From contig JAQYPT010000092.1 of NCBI GenBank assembly GCA_028726625.1, positions 28,129-92,128 on the forward strand: a DNA stretch of 64,000 bases, read 5' to 3'. Shown in pieces: positions 1 through 9,685 of this stretch. Numbering within the stretch: position 1 is the stretch's first letter; every line of letters starts with the position of its first letter. The translations under genes and the position numbers were made by a program. The notes under the pieces are model-generated. The model had not been told where the DNA came from and ran no database searches. It was given only the letters and a program-made list of their open reading frames with translations. Source of the DNA: Prevotellaceae bacterium (GTDB taxonomy: Bacteria > Bacteroidota > Bacteroidia > Bacteroidales > Bacteroidaceae).

Positions 1-243
1 TAGTTTAGCATACTCTTTGTAGTTCAAATTCTTGTTGGTCATGGTCCACTCGCCCGTTGCCAACATGCTATACAAGCCCCAATGCAGGAAAATACCAAAC
101 TTAGCATCTTGAAACGCTTGGCGCGAAGCCACATTCGCTGCCGTAGGTTGATAATCGTGAGCTTTCGTTGACGTAGTTACTGATTGTGCGAAAGCTGATA
201 CTGACAAGCACAAAGCCAGTGCCAAGGAAAATAATTGATTCAT
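1..243 (-). CDS. Alpha-L-fucosidase, GH29 family (N-terminal part only)
   Basis: The window holds the first 81 codons; the gene runs off the left edge. The protein starts at the ATG ending at 243 with a signal peptide (hydrophobic core LFSLALALCLSVSAFA, cleavage after AFA), so it is exported. After a short linker comes FGIFLHWGLYSMLATGEW, typical of the start of the GH29 catalytic barrel, where the His-Trp-Gly binds fucose. GH29 enzymes release alpha-linked L-fucose from host glycans by a retaining mechanism; the nucleophile Asp would lie outside the window. It starts 19 bp downstream of the mutS stop codon on the same strand, so co-transcription is possible. The family is recognised from this motif alone. 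Confidence 0.8.
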   Translation of the reverse strand, partial: MNQLFSLALALCLSVSAFAQSVTTSTKAHDYQPTAANVASRQAFQDAKFGIFLHWGLYSMLATGEWTMTNKNLNYKEYAKL

Positions 244-262
244 ATATTAGAATTTCACCTGG

Positions 263-2926
263 TTATTCTGCCCCAATGATTTTCTTGATTTCGTTGAGTT
301 TGTTCAATGCCTCCATGGGCGTAAGGTTATTGATGTCAAGTCCGAGTATCTCGTCACGAACCTGACACAGCACGGGATCGTCCAGCTGAAAGAAGCTCAA
401 TTGCATGCCTTCCCTGCTCTCTTCCAAGCGTTTCACGCTGGGTTTGCCCACCGAACCCACCTCGCTGTTATCGGCTTCCAGCTGTTTTAAGATTACATTA
501 GAGCGTTTAACGATGCTTCGGGGCATGCCCGCAATCTCGGCCACATGAATACCAAAGCTATGTTCTGAGCCGCCACGTTCCAACTTACGCATAAAGATAA
601 CCTTGCCATCTGCCTCTTTCACACTCACGTTGTAATTGTGAATCCTCGGGAAATGCTTCTCCATTTCGTTCAATTCATGGTAGTGTGTGGCAAAAAGCGT
701 GCGTGCCCGAGCTCTCGGTTGCTCGTGCAAGTACTCCACAATCGCCCAGGCAATGGAGATACCATCGTATGTTGATGTTCCCCTACCCAACTCATCGAAG
801 AGCACCAGCGACCTGTTGGTCACGTTGTTCAGGATATTTGCCGCCTCTGTCATCTCCACCATGAAGGTAGATTCACCCAAGGAGATATTGTCAGAAGCCC
901 CCACGCGCGTGAAAATCTTATCCACCAAACCTATCTTCGCACGCTCCGCAGGTACGAAACATCCTATCTGCGCCAATAGTACTATTAATGCCGTTTGGCG
1001 CAACAGCGCCGACTTTCCCGCCATGTTAGGTCCGGTAATCATCATGACCTGCTGTTTCTCCGTATCCAAGTAGATGTCGTTAGGCACGTATGTCTCGCCT
1101 AAGGGTAGCTGCATCTCGATGACTGGGTGACGACCTTGCTTGATGTCAAGAACGTCGGTGGCGTCAATTTGCGGACGCACATACTGGTTTTCCTCCGCCA
1201 CCTGCGCAAAGCCAAGCAGACAATCCAAATGGGCTATCAGGTTGGCATCAAGCTGTATCTGCGGAATGTACGGCTGCATATCGACAATGAGTTCACGAAA
1301 CAGCTTGTCTTCCAGCATCATGATGCGCTCGTCAGCCCCTAATATTTTCTCCTCATAAGCCTTCAGTTCCTCGGTAATGTAGCGTTCTGCCTGTGCCAAT
1401 GTTTGTTTGCGAACCCAGTTCTCCGGCACTTTGTCTTTATACATGTTGCGCACCTCGAGGTAATACCCAAACACGTTGTTGTATCCCACCTTCAGCGATG
1501 CAATGCCCGTTTGCTCTACCTCACGCTCCTGTATCTGTATCAGATAATCCTTACCGTTGCGCGATATTTGTCGCAGCTCATCGAGTTCGGTATCGTAACC
1601 ATCGGCTATCACCCCACCTTTGTTCACCAATAGGGGCGGATCGGGTTGTATCTCGTGTTCAATGCGGTCGCGAATGGTCTCGCAAAGTTGCAATTGTTCG
1701 CCAATTCTCCGCAAGCTCTCGTTCGATGCTTTCATGCAGGCAGCCTTCACGGGTTGTAGGGCTTGCAGCGCATTCTTTAGCTGTACCACCTCTCGGGGCG
1801 AAACTCTGCCCACAGCCACCTTTGAGATAATGCGCTCAAGGTCGCCTATGCGCTGAAACTGCTCACCCACCAACTGTCGGAAATCGGGGTCTTTAAAGAA
1901 ATAATCCACCACATCCAAGCGTTGTTGAATGGGCGTTACGTCCTTCAACGGAAACACCATCCAGCGGCGAAGCATACGTCCTCCCATGGGTGTGATGGTC
2001 TTGTCGATGATGTTCAACAACGACCGTCCCCCCTCTTGCATGGTGTCAATCAGTTCGAGCGAATGAATGGTAAACTTGTCCAACCGCACATAGCGTTCTT
2101 CTTCGATGCGAGCAAGCGACGTGATGTGCCCGATATTCGTGTGTTGGGTAATCTCCAAATACTGCAAAATGGCACCCGAAGCCACGATACCACTTTTCAT
2201 TTGCTCTACACCAAAGCCTTTCAGCGACTTGGTGCCAAAGTGTTTCAGCAGTCGTTGGCGTGCACTCTGCTCGGTAAACACCCAGTCTTCCAATTCAAAG
2301 ACACAGTATTTGGTGCCAAAATGGGTGTCAAAATCGCGCTTGTTGTTGCGGTCGTACAACACTTCCTTGGGCGCAAAGCTGCCCAATAATTTCTCCACGT
2401 AGTCATAAGTACCCTCACCCGTGAGAAATTCGCCCGTCGAAATGTCCAAAAAACTCACGCCGCACGCCGCCTTACCAAAATGCACTGCCGCCAAGAAGTT
2501 GTTTTCCTTATAGTTCAACACGTTATCCCCCATCGCCACACCCGGTGTCACCAACTCTGTAATACCACGTTTCACCATCTTGTCGGTGGCGGAAAGTCCC
2601 TTCTTCCCTTTCAGTTCCTCTCGCTTTTTCTTAGGGTCTTCCAGCTGGTCGCAAATAGCCACGCGCTTGCCAGCCCTTATCAGTTTAGGCAAATATGTAT
2701 CAAGAGCGTGGTGCGGAAAACCAGCCATAGCCGTTTCACCACTATTGCCCCCATTGTTTCTTTTCGTGAGCGTGATGCCCAAGATGCGCGAACCCTCAAT
2801 GGCATCATCGCCATACGTCTCATAAAAGTCGCCACACCGAAAGAGCAACAGCGCATCGGGATGCTGCCGCTTCATGCTGAAAAACTGTTTCATCATTGGT
2901 GTAAGACCTTTATCTTTCTGTGCCAT
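263..2926 (-). CDS. mutS: DNA mismatch repair protein MutS
   Basis: MutS recognises base mismatches and small loops and, as an ATPase clamp, recruits MutL for repair. The 887-residue protein is of normal length. The mismatch-reading motif F-Y-E is at residues 34-36 (GDFYETYG). The core and clamp domains follow, and the C-terminal ABC-type ATPase has Walker A GPNMAGKS near residue 632 and Walker [17 protein letters not shown] near 712, then FATHYHEL. The start MAQKDKG is preceded by a clear promoter (TAACTTTG at 2951-2958 on the minus strand, with TTTG 19 bp further upstream), giving a leader of about 20 nt. Nothing is odd or missing. This is MutS1 rather than MutS2, because it has the mismatch-binding domain and lacks a Smr domain. 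Confidence 0.98.
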   Translation of the reverse strand: MAQKDKGLTPMMKQFFSMKRQHPDALLLFRCGDFYETYGDDAIEGSRILGITLTKRNNGGNSGETAMAGFPHHALDTYLPKLIRAGKRVAICDQLEDPKKKREELKGKKGLSATDKMVKRGITELVTPGVAMGDNVLNYKENNFLAAVHFGKAACGVSFLDISTGEFLTGEGTYDYVEKLLGSFAPKEVLYDRNNKRDFDTHFGTKYCVFELEDWVFTEQSARQRLLKHFGTKSLKGFGVEQMKSGIVASGAILQYLEITQHTNIGHITSLARIEEERYVRLDKFTIHSLELIDTMQEGGRSLLNIIDKTITPMGGRMLRRWMVFPLKDVTPIQQRLDVVDYFFKDPDFRQLVGEQFQRIGDLERIISKVAVGRVSPREVVQLKNALQALQPVKAACMKASNESLRRIGEQLQLCETIRDRIEHEIQPDPPLLVNKGGVIADGYDTELDELRQISRNGKDYLIQIQEREVEQTGIASLKVGYNNVFGYYLEVRNMYKDKVPENWVRKQTLAQAERYITEELKAYEEKILGADERIMMLEDKLFRELIVDMQPYIPQIQLDANLIAHLDCLLGFAQVAEENQYVRPQIDATDVLDIKQGRHPVIEMQLPLGETYVPNDIYLDTEKQQVMMITGPNMAGKSALLRQTALIVLLAQIGCFVPAERAKIGLVDKIFTRVGASDNISLGESTFMVEMTEAANILNNVTNRSLVLFDELGRGTSTYDGISIAWAIVEYLHEQPRARARTLFATHYHELNEMEKHFPRIHNYNVSVKEADGKVIFMRKLERGGSEHSFGIHVAEIAGMPRSIVKRSNVILKQLEADNSEVGSVGKPSVKRLEESREGMQLSFFQLDDPVLCQVRDEILGLDINNLTPMEALNKLNEIKKIIGAE

Positions 2927-2950
2927 AGGGGAATATTTCTGTTGAATTTA

Positions 2951-2981
2951 CAAAGTTATCAAAAAACGATTGGTAGGCAAA
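2951..2981 (-). promoter_or_regulatory. Bacteroidota-type promoter of mutS
   Basis: On the minus strand TTTG (2978-2981) is separated by 19 bp from TAACTTTG (2951-2958). This is the -33/-7 pattern of the Bacteroidota primary sigma factor. Transcription would start about 20 nt before the mutS ATG. Confidence 0.75.
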
Positions 2982-3126
2982 ATAATTGAGTCATTTTTAG
3001 AATATCAGCCGTCTTGGCGGGCAACCGACAATTCTACCAATATCAACCAAGATTGAATATACTGTAAGGAGCCCAACTCCTAAGTTTATCAGAAGGATTG
3101 TTATTTTCCTTAACATAATCATTAAT

Positions 3127-4278
3127 TTACTTTCTCTTGCCTTTCAAGCCCATTTCCAATTCCTCAATAGTCGGCATGGAAGATTTGAAGTCTTTCGGGA
3201 AGAGCTTGGACAATTGATATTCTGATATTCCCATTGGTTCCTTATATGATTCCAAGGCGTATTTTGCCACCACATTATCTTTGTCCTTGCAGATGAGTAA
3301 ACCGATGGTAGGGTTGTCGACATCGGTCTTGAACTGATGGTTAATGGCTGAGACATAGAAACTCAACTGTCCCAAGAATGATGGATGGAACGATTGGGCT
3401 TTTAGCTCTATGACGACATACGCATGGAGGTGGGCATTGTAAAACAGCAGGTCGGGGAAGAACTCCTGTTGTCCTACCTCTAAACGAAACTGTCTGCCCA
3501 TATAGGAAAATCCCTTTCCAAGTTCCAAAAGGAAACGAGTAACGTTGTTCACCAATTCATCCTCAATGTCTCGCTCGTCATATTTCTCCCTTAGATTAAG
3601 GAAGTCTAATTGATAAGGGTCTTTGGTTATTTGTTGAGCCAAGTCGCTTTGTACAGCAGGAAGCGTAGATTGAAAGTTGGTGATAGCCTTGCCGTCACGC
3701 TCATACAAGTCAGTATCAAGCCAGTTGAGAAGAGTGTCACGTCCCCAATTGTTCTCCCAAGTCTTTCTTATAAAGAATATAGCTTTATCCATGTCGTCCC
3801 TGCATTTTTCTAAGATACGGCAATGATGTCCCCAAGGAATCAGAAACAGCAAACTGAAATCGTCAACAGGTTGTTGACGTTTTCGTTTGTAGTCTGAAAC
3901 TCGCTGAATATCTGCATTATATGTATCTTTCACAAAATCGCCAGCAACTTGCGGACGATTTGCAACCAATGGAGCATAGAGCTTGTAGAAGTAGCTCATG
4001 TATTTCAAGTTGGTTGGTGAGAATCCCTTTGTACCAGGCATTTCATTCTTCAAGTCCTGACTAAGATTCTTGTAGAACCCTGAGCCATAAGTATTGGTAT
4101 ATTGCTTGGCTTCGATGTCTCGTCCTAACTTCCAATAGAAGTCCAACAAGTAGCCATTGGTGGCACATGACGCTTTGAGGCGATGGCTGTAGAAACGTTC
4201 TTTGAGTTCTACAAGCCAGTCCTTATAGTCACTGTCGTCATGGAGGACTATAGATAAGTCTATATTTTTCTTTGCCAT
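3127..4278 (-). CDS. DUF1016 / YhcG-type PD-(D/E)XK nuclease family protein
   Basis: The 383-residue protein has the two-part build of the YhcG family. Residues about 20-165 form the DUF1016 N-terminal winged-helix region (YKDWLVELKERFYSHR, YWKLGRDIE). The C-terminal PD-(D/E)XK nuclease domain shows PDLLFYN near residue 275 and VVIELKA near 290, which supply the catalytic Asp and the E-x-K pair. Members are associated with mobile DNA, phage defence and recombination-promoting nucleases, but the cellular role of most is unknown. The gene stands alone; 185 bp separate it from the mutS promoter region, and a long intergenic repeat element lies upstream. The catalytic residues look intact. The family call is firm, the function open. 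Confidence 0.88.
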   Translation of the reverse strand: MAKKNIDLSIVLHDDSDYKDWLVELKERFYSHRLKASCATNGYLLDFYWKLGRDIEAKQYTNTYGSGFYKNLSQDLKNEMPGTKGFSPTNLKYMSYFYKLYAPLVANRPQVAGDFVKDTYNADIQRVSDYKRKRQQPVDDFSLLFLIPWGHHCRILEKCRDDMDKAIFFIRKTWENNWGRDTLLNWLDTDLYERDGKAITNFQSTLPAVQSDLAQQITKDPYQLDFLNLREKYDERDIEDELVNNVTRFLLELGKGFSYMGRQFRLEVGQQEFFPDLLFYNAHLHAYVVIELKAQSFHPSFLGQLSFYVSAINHQFKTDVDNPTIGLLICKDKDNVVAKYALESYKEPMGISEYQLSKLFPKDFKSSMPTIEELEMGLKGKRK

Positions 4279-4985
4279 TGTTATATTTTTTATTTATGGC
4301 ATAAATATACTATTTTATCGTGATAAATCATTATTAGCAAAAGACTTTTTGAATAAGATGGCAACTATTTAGGGAATTCCAGCTAATTCCCTACATCAGT
4401 TTGTTAATTCTAATGTAATCAACAGACACTGCATCATGTGTGTGAAGACAGTCCATGATGATGAATTTTCTTGACATCGCACCGCTTTATATTTCGCTTA
4501 TTTCAAAACAACTTTGGTTGTTGGCGCAAATTCGCCCAAAATAGGATGTATTCTTATTTGATTGATTATTAATGCGTTACGTCAGCATGGTGATAACATG
4601 TGTCCATCTTTCATGCGTTTTTACGCTAAAAGCATTGCTATTAGGGTGAAATATGCATGCTTTTGCCTGCTTAGACCATACAGATTGACGGTCAAAATGA
4701 TGCTGTTAATGGTGTAAAAACAAAAATTTGAGGGTGAAAATCGTTTTTTCTTGCTGCGACAACTGCTTGTATGCATCCTCCAAGCCTATTGATTTTTTCC
4801 AGAATGAAAGTAGGGAAGGGCTGTTTTAAGGGTGTTTTTTGGATAAAAAATTAAACAAATTTTGGAGTGCAAATGCTCTCGCTCGGGCAAATGCGCATGT
4901 GTTTTGTGAAGCTCATGAAGAACGGTTAAAGCGGGCAGATGCCATGACCTGCCCCGTCAGACTGCCGGCCGTGCGCCTGTGGGGG
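4279..4985. other. Long intergenic region carrying composite repeat element copy 1
   Basis: These 707 bp hold no credible gene. The left part (4279-4490) is AT-rich leader sequence of the nuclease gene without a clear promoter match. The rest is the composite element described at 4491-4850. The long plus-strand open frame beginning at 4839 is the antisense shadow of the sulfatase-fold gene. Confidence 0.7.
4491..4850 (+). repeat. Composite intergenic element, copy 1 (hairpins, 22-bp array, conserved box)
   Basis: This copy shares its order of parts with copies at 41890-42234 (reverse) and 50608-50975. First comes a hairpin region with a perfect inner stem AACAAC/GTTGTT (4507-4522), then a second weak hairpin (GTTACGTCA...TGATAAC, around 4576-4598). 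An array of seven 22-bp-period units follows at 4604-4757, with cores like TAAAAGCATTGCTATTAG. Last are the box GCCTATTGATTTTTTCCAGA (4784-4803) and a GTTTTAAGGG stretch. It lies downstream of the sulfatase-fold gene and upstream of the nuclease gene. The three copies differ by many substitutions but keep the order, spacing and stems. The function is unknown. Confidence 0.75.
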
Positions 4986-6962
4986 TCAGGGCATCAGCTG
5001 GTCGTTCTCCATCCTGTACATGTATTGTTGGATGATGGCTTTCAGTTCTTGCTCCATCTTGCGCTGTTCCTTCACCTTTCCTTTCAGGTTGTGGCGCATC
5101 AGCAGGTCGTCCAAGGCATAGATGCCACGCGTTTGTTGACCGTCGAACTGCAACACATAGCCATACTTACAATACTGATAGATGCCGTTGAGATAGTTTA
5201 CGGCGTAGGTTTCTGCGGCGGGAGTGGTCATCAGGTCGCAGCCGAACGACAAGAAAGGCTTGTCGTAGCCCAACAGACTCAGTACGGTGGGCAGGATATC
5301 TATCTGCTGTGCGATGCCGTCGTGCATGCCCACGGGCACCTCTCCGCTGGGATCAAAGATGATGAGTGGTGCCGAAAATCCGCCGATGTCGGTCTGATAC
5401 TGCGCATGGTCGCTCAGGTTGGTGTGGTCGCTGGTCAGCACAAAGAGGGTGTTCTTGTACCACGGTTGCTGCTTGGCCGCTTCGAAAAACTTGCCGATGG
5501 CCATGTCGGTATAGCGTATGCACTTGTGGATGGGCAGTCCCTCTTCGGGATACACGTCCTTGTATTTTTCCGGAATGACGTAGGGCGTGTGGCTCGACAC
5601 GGTGAAACAGGCCGTCATGAAGGGTTCTTTCATCTCGCCAATCTTCGTACACCAATATTTCAGGAAAGGCTCATCCCAGATGCCCCAGTGCCCATCAAAG
5701 TCGGCATCGCCACCAAATCGGTGGTCGGCGGCATAGTCTTGTCGGCCATAGTACGCTTGGAAGCCCACCTTGTTGGCAAAAGCCAGGAATCCCATGCTGC
5801 CCCGGTTGGCACCGTGGAAGAATGCCGTGTGGTAGCCCTCGTGCGCCAACAGGCCGGCCATGCTGGTGTAATCGTTCATCGAGGCGTTGGTGAGCACGAA
5901 CGGTTCTTTAAACATAGGAATGCCACAAAGCACGGATGGCATGCCATCGATGCTCTTCCGTCCGTTGCAGAGCGAGTATTTGTAGGTGGCACTTTGACTG
6001 ATAAGCTGGTCAACGTATGGGGTATAGCCCTTGTATCGGCCGTTTTCGAGCTGTTGGTTGAAAGCTCCGATATACTCGCGGCCAAAACTTTCGACGATCA
6101 GCACCACCACGTTCTTCTTTTGGAACGCATGCGTGGGCTTTGGATGGTGTATCGGCGTGAACACTTTGGCGGCTGCCTCGATGTTGGGATAGTAGGTGGG
6201 AACGTCGAAAACGTTCTTCCCAATGGTTCTGATCAATGAGAACGGTGTGTTGAGCACCAGTGCACACTCGGTTGGACGGCGCACGTATTGGTTGGCATTG
6301 TTGACGGTGATGGGGCGTATGCCCGACGCCAGGCCGCCCCGGCAGGCACCGATGATGAGAGGAGTGAGCAAGGCCAGCAGCACAAACTGGATGAGACCGA
6401 ATTTCCATCGCTGTGTGGCGGTGGCGTAATGTGTGTGTGCGGTGCGGGGCATGACGTAGAGTTTCCACAGCAGGGTGATGACTACGATGGCCAACAGCAC
6501 GAGATACCAGTGGCCCACCAGCTCGCCCCAAAATACGTCGGCGAGGTTGTTTTCGTTGCGAAATTCGCTGAATACGCTCGTCGTGGTGCGCCGCAGGGTG
6601 TAAGGGAAGTATACCGAGTCGCACAAATTGATAATCAGCGTCAGCGCATTGATGACCACAAACACCCATTTGCACAGCAAATGATAGCCTCTGCGCTCCT
6701 TGATCCACAGCGGAAAGAGCATCAGCAAGATGTACAGGGCATTGGTGTAGGCGATGGCGGAGCGGTCGAAGATGTAGCCACCGTAGAACAATTCGCTCAG
6801 ATGGGATGCCGACAGGTTGCCGGAGAAATAGCTGTAATTCTCGAAAAGGAATTCCACGCGGGCAATGAAGTATACCACGAATGCCATCAACAGGTTGAGA
6901 ATCATGGCGCCGAAAGGCCCGAAAGAAGTGTGTAGGAATGTTGCTTTTGCTTGTTTCATCAT
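4986..6962 (-). CDS. LTA-synthase-like membrane sulfatase-fold enzyme (1)
   Basis: The 658-residue protein belongs to the alkaline phosphatase/sulfatase superfamily of membrane phosphoglycerol or phosphoethanolamine transferases. About five hydrophobic segments fill the first 220 residues. The extracytoplasmic catalytic domain follows, with metal-binding VVLIVESFGREYIG near residue 290, a nucleophile region NGRKSIDGMPSVL (Ser rather than the Thr of LtaS), and the metal ligands in LFVLTSDHTN and near HDGIAQQIDILPT. In a Gram-negative cell it probably modifies lipid A or a surface glycan; the substrate cannot be told. The start MMKQAKAT (6962) lies 4 bp after the stop of the ABC transporter gene, so the two form an operon; an earlier in-frame start at 6986 would overlap that gene. 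A second paralogous enzyme is at 11441-13324. Confidence 0.88.
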   Translation of the reverse strand: MMKQAKATFLHTSFGPFGAMILNLLMAFVVYFIARVEFLFENYSYFSGNLSASHLSELFYGGYIFDRSAIAYTNALYILLMLFPLWIKERRGYHLLCKWVFVVINALTLIINLCDSVYFPYTLRRTTTSVFSEFRNENNLADVFWGELVGHWYLVLLAIVVITLLWKLYVMPRTAHTHYATATQRWKFGLIQFVLLALLTPLIIGACRGGLASGIRPITVNNANQYVRRPTECALVLNTPFSLIRTIGKNVFDVPTYYPNIEAAAKVFTPIHHPKPTHAFQKKNVVVLIVESFGREYIGAFNQQLENGRYKGYTPYVDQLISQSATYKYSLCNGRKSIDGMPSVLCGIPMFKEPFVLTNASMNDYTSMAGLLAHEGYHTAFFHGANRGSMGFLAFANKVGFQAYYGRQDYAADHRFGGDADFDGHWGIWDEPFLKYWCTKIGEMKEPFMTACFTVSSHTPYVIPEKYKDVYPEEGLPIHKCIRYTDMAIGKFFEAAKQQPWYKNTLFVLTSDHTNLSDHAQYQTDIGGFSAPLIIFDPSGEVPVGMHDGIAQQIDILPTVLSLLGYDKPFLSFGCDLMTTPAAETYAVNYLNGIYQYCKYGYVLQFDGQQTRGIYALDDLLMRHNLKGKVKEQRKMEQELKAIIQQYMYRMENDQLMP

Positions 6963-6966
6963 TGTG

Positions 6967-8799
6967 TTAAACCTCTTGCATGTCATGCAGTTTTTTGTAA
7001 TAGCCCTCTTTAGCGATCAGTTCTTCGTGCGTACCTCGCTCCACGATGCGTCCTTCGTGTAGCACACAGATTTCGTCAGCGTGCTTGATGGTGGACAGGC
7101 GGTGCGCGATGGCCACCGTGGTGCGGGTGTCCATGAGCCGCTCCAGCGCATCTTGCACCAAGCGTTCGCTCTCGGTGTCGAGCGCACTGGTGGCCTCATC
7201 GAGTATCAGGATAGGTGGATTTTTGAGGATGGCGCGGGCAATGGAGATACGCTGACGCTGTCCGCCGCTTAACTTGCTACCCCGATCTCCGATGTTTGTG
7301 TCGAATCCTTCCTCTGACTCCATAATGAATTCGTAAGCGTTGGCGATGCGAGCGGCCTGGTCTACCATTTCTTGTGTGGCGTGGTCAACGCCGAAGGTGA
7401 TGTTGTTGAAGAACGTGTCGTTGAACAAAATGGCTTCTTGGTTGACGTTTCCGATGAGGTGGCGCAAGCTGCGTACGCCCAAGTCACGCACGTTGATGCC
7501 GTCGATGAGCACCTCACCTTCCTGTACGTCATAGTAGCGTGGAATCAAGTCGACCAAGGTTGACTTGCCACTGCCGCTCTGTCCCACCAACGCCACGGTC
7601 TTTCCTTTGGGAATCACCAGATTGATGTCGCGCAACACCCATTGTTCCGCATACCTGAACGATACGTGGCGGAATTCGATTTGATGTTCAAAGCTGTTGA
7701 TGTGAATCGGTTTTTCGGGCTCTTTAATGGCTACTTCGGCCTTCAGTATCTTGTCTACCCGCTCGATGGATGCCAGTCCTTTCATGATGGCATAGCTCGC
7801 CTTTGACAGTTCTTTCAACGGGTTGATGATGCTGTAGAGCATCACGAGGTAATAAATAAACGTGGGTCCGCTGAGCACTTGCTCGTTCAAGACCAGCGTA
7901 CCACCAAACCATAACACGATGACAATCATCAGCGTACCCAGAAACTCGCTCATGGGGTGGGCCAATTGCTGCCGGATGGTGACCTTGAGGATGCTGTCTC
8001 GGTAGTTGGAATTAATCTTGTCAAAGCGCGCATTCATCTTTTCTTCGGCCGAGAAGGCCTTGATGATGCGCAGTCCGCCTAACGTTTCTTCCACCTGACT
8101 CATGGTGTCGCTCCACAAGTTTTGCGCCTTCACGCTGTTTTGTTTCAGCTTTCGTCCAACCAATCCCATGAACCAGCCGAAGAGAGGAACGAAGAGAATG
8201 GTGAACAGGGTGAGCTGCCACGAGATGATGAGCAGCGTGGTGAAGTAGGCAATGACGAGGATGGGGTTCTTGAACAGCATGTCCAGCGAGGCCATGATGG
8301 AGTTTTCTATCTCCTGAACGTCACCGCTCATGCGGGCGATGATGTCGCCTTTGCGTTCCTCGGAGAAGAATCCAAGTGACAGACTCGTTATCTTTTGGTA
8401 CAATTGGTTGCGTATATCGCGCACCACACCCGTGCGGATGGGCATCACACTGGCTGAGGCAAGAAAGTAAGAACCTGTCTTGAGAAACGTCATGAAGGCC
8501 AAAAACAAGCCGATGAACAGCAGGGTGGTGGTGGCTCCATAATGGTCAATCATCGTCTGTACATAGTAATTGGCATTGTTACTCAGTACGTCGGGCAGTT
8601 CATTCATGGATGAAGGCCATGGCATCAGCGTGGTTACGCGCTCCTGACCAATGTTGAAAAGGATGTTAAGAATGGGGATGAGGGCCGCGAAAGAGAAAAT
8701 GTTCAATACCGCAGACAATATGTTGAACAGTACAGAAAACCCTAAATAACGCTTGTAGGGTGCTACAAAGCGTCGCAAAACCTGTATGAATTCTTTCAT
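6967..8799 (-). CDS. MsbA-type ABC exporter (fused permease and ATPase)
   Basis: This 610-residue half-transporter would dimerise to flip a lipid or lipid-linked molecule across the inner membrane. The N-terminal half carries six membrane segments. The C-terminal ATPase has Walker A VGQSGSGKST near residue 400, the signature LSGGQRQRISIARA, Walker B PILILDEATSALD and the H-loop AIAHRLST. Length and layout match MsbA (lipid A flippase), and the sulfatase-fold gene 4 bp downstream makes an envelope-lipid role plausible, but specificity is inferred. The start MKEFIQVLRR (8799) is chosen over an upstream in-frame codon because the promoter TATCTTTG lies at 8875-8882 (minus strand) and the extra upstream residues resemble no family member. 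Confidence 0.93.
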   Translation of the reverse strand: MKEFIQVLRRFVAPYKRYLGFSVLFNILSAVLNIFSFAALIPILNILFNIGQERVTTLMPWPSSMNELPDVLSNNANYYVQTMIDHYGATTTLLFIGLFLAFMTFLKTGSYFLASASVMPIRTGVVRDIRNQLYQKITSLSLGFFSEERKGDIIARMSGDVQEIENSIMASLDMLFKNPILVIAYFTTLLIISWQLTLFTILFVPLFGWFMGLVGRKLKQNSVKAQNLWSDTMSQVEETLGGLRIIKAFSAEEKMNARFDKINSNYRDSILKVTIRQQLAHPMSEFLGTLMIVIVLWFGGTLVLNEQVLSGPTFIYYLVMLYSIINPLKELSKASYAIMKGLASIERVDKILKAEVAIKEPEKPIHINSFEHQIEFRHVSFRYAEQWVLRDINLVIPKGKTVALVGQSGSGKSTLVDLIPRYYDVQEGEVLIDGINVRDLGVRSLRHLIGNVNQEAILFNDTFFNNITFGVDHATQEMVDQAARIANAYEFIMESEEGFDTNIGDRGSKLSGGQRQRISIARAILKNPPILILDEATSALDTESERLVQDALERLMDTRTTVAIAHRLSTIKHADEICVLHEGRIVERGTHEELIAKEGYYKKLHDMQEV

Positions 8800-9097
8800 G
8801 TAATAACAGAATGATGCGGAAAGCAGAAAGTCGCAACCTCTCTTTCCGAATGCTGGAACGTAGTTTATGCACTGCAAAGATAAACCAATTATTTAGAAAT
8901 GACAACTTTGCCCTTATATTTTTGGTACACAGCAGCATGGCGCACAGCGTGTTGCCGGCAAACGTTTTCTTTGTTTGTGCATGTCGTTTGGTTTGCTTAT
9001 CTTTGTCGTCTGAACGAACAACAAGAAGCCTTTCGTGCCTCATTGAGGGTAGATGATGAAAGGCATCCATAGGTATTGAACGTAAAAAGAGATAAGT
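8800..9097. promoter_or_regulatory. Divergent promoter region
   Basis: Two divergent promoters share this gap. On the minus strand TATCTTTG (8875-8882), with GTTG about 20 bp upstream, serves the ABC exporter. On the plus strand TTTG (8974-8977) is 20 bp from TATCTTTG (8998-9005), which serves the MaoC-like gene with a leader of about 85 nt. No gene or repeat is seen between them. Confidence 0.65.
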
Positions 9098-9562
9098 ATG
9101 AGTAAATTAGTAGTCAACTCTTACGACGAGTTTGCAGCCTTTGAGGGCAAAGACTTGGGTGCATCCGACTGGTTGCTGATAGACCAGGAGCGTATTAATC
9201 TATTTGCTGATGCGACATTGGATCATCAATGGATTCATGTGGACACTGACCGTGCCAAGAAAGAGAGTCCATATCAAAGCACCATCGCACATGGCTATCT
9301 GACGCTTTCACTGCTGCCTTACCTCTGGTCACAGATCATTGAGGTGAACAACATCAAGATGTTGGTTAATTATGGCATGGACAAGATGCGCTTTGGACAG
9401 GCGGTTGTCACGGGAAGTAGGGTGCGGATGGTGACCAAGCTGCATGCCATCAGCAACCTACGCGGCATCTGCAAGACCGAAATCAACTTCAAAATAGAGA
9501 TCGAAGGTCAGCGAAAACCGGCATTGGAAGGCATCGCCACCTTCTTGTATTATTTCGAATAA
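9098..9562 (+). CDS. MaoC-like (R)-specific enoyl-CoA hydratase family protein
   Basis: The 154-residue single hot-dog-fold protein has the MaoC hydratase motif, with the catalytic Asp and His in FADATLDHQWIHVD (residues about 42-55) and the following SPYQSTIAHGYLTLSLLP. Family members hydrate trans-2-enoyl-CoA or enoyl-ACP, or act on related thioesters; the exact substrate is unknown. The gene has its own promoter (8974-9005). It is followed after 123 bp by a pseudouridine synthase gene with no obvious functional link. Length and motifs are complete. Confidence 0.9.
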   Translation: MSKLVVNSYDEFAAFEGKDLGASDWLLIDQERINLFADATLDHQWIHVDTDRAKKESPYQSTIAHGYLTLSLLPYLWSQIIEVNNIKMLVNYGMDKMRFGQAVVTGSRVRMVTKLHAISNLRGICKTEINFKIEIEGQRKPALEGIATFLYYFE

Positions 9563-9685
9563 CATGCCATTGTCAGGCTTGTGCGCCGTTGAGAAGATGG
9601 CGAATACTTGCTCTTCTCTTTCCTTTATTGGGAGCATGGCGTGTATCATGCTTGCCCTTTAGCGCATGTTTTCAAATGAAGTAGT

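Noticed and set aside
4839..6239. 466-codon plus-strand open frame opposite the first sulfatase-fold gene
   Set aside because: It is antisense to a clearly conserved enzyme, and its product is His/Val-rich without any domain or signal.
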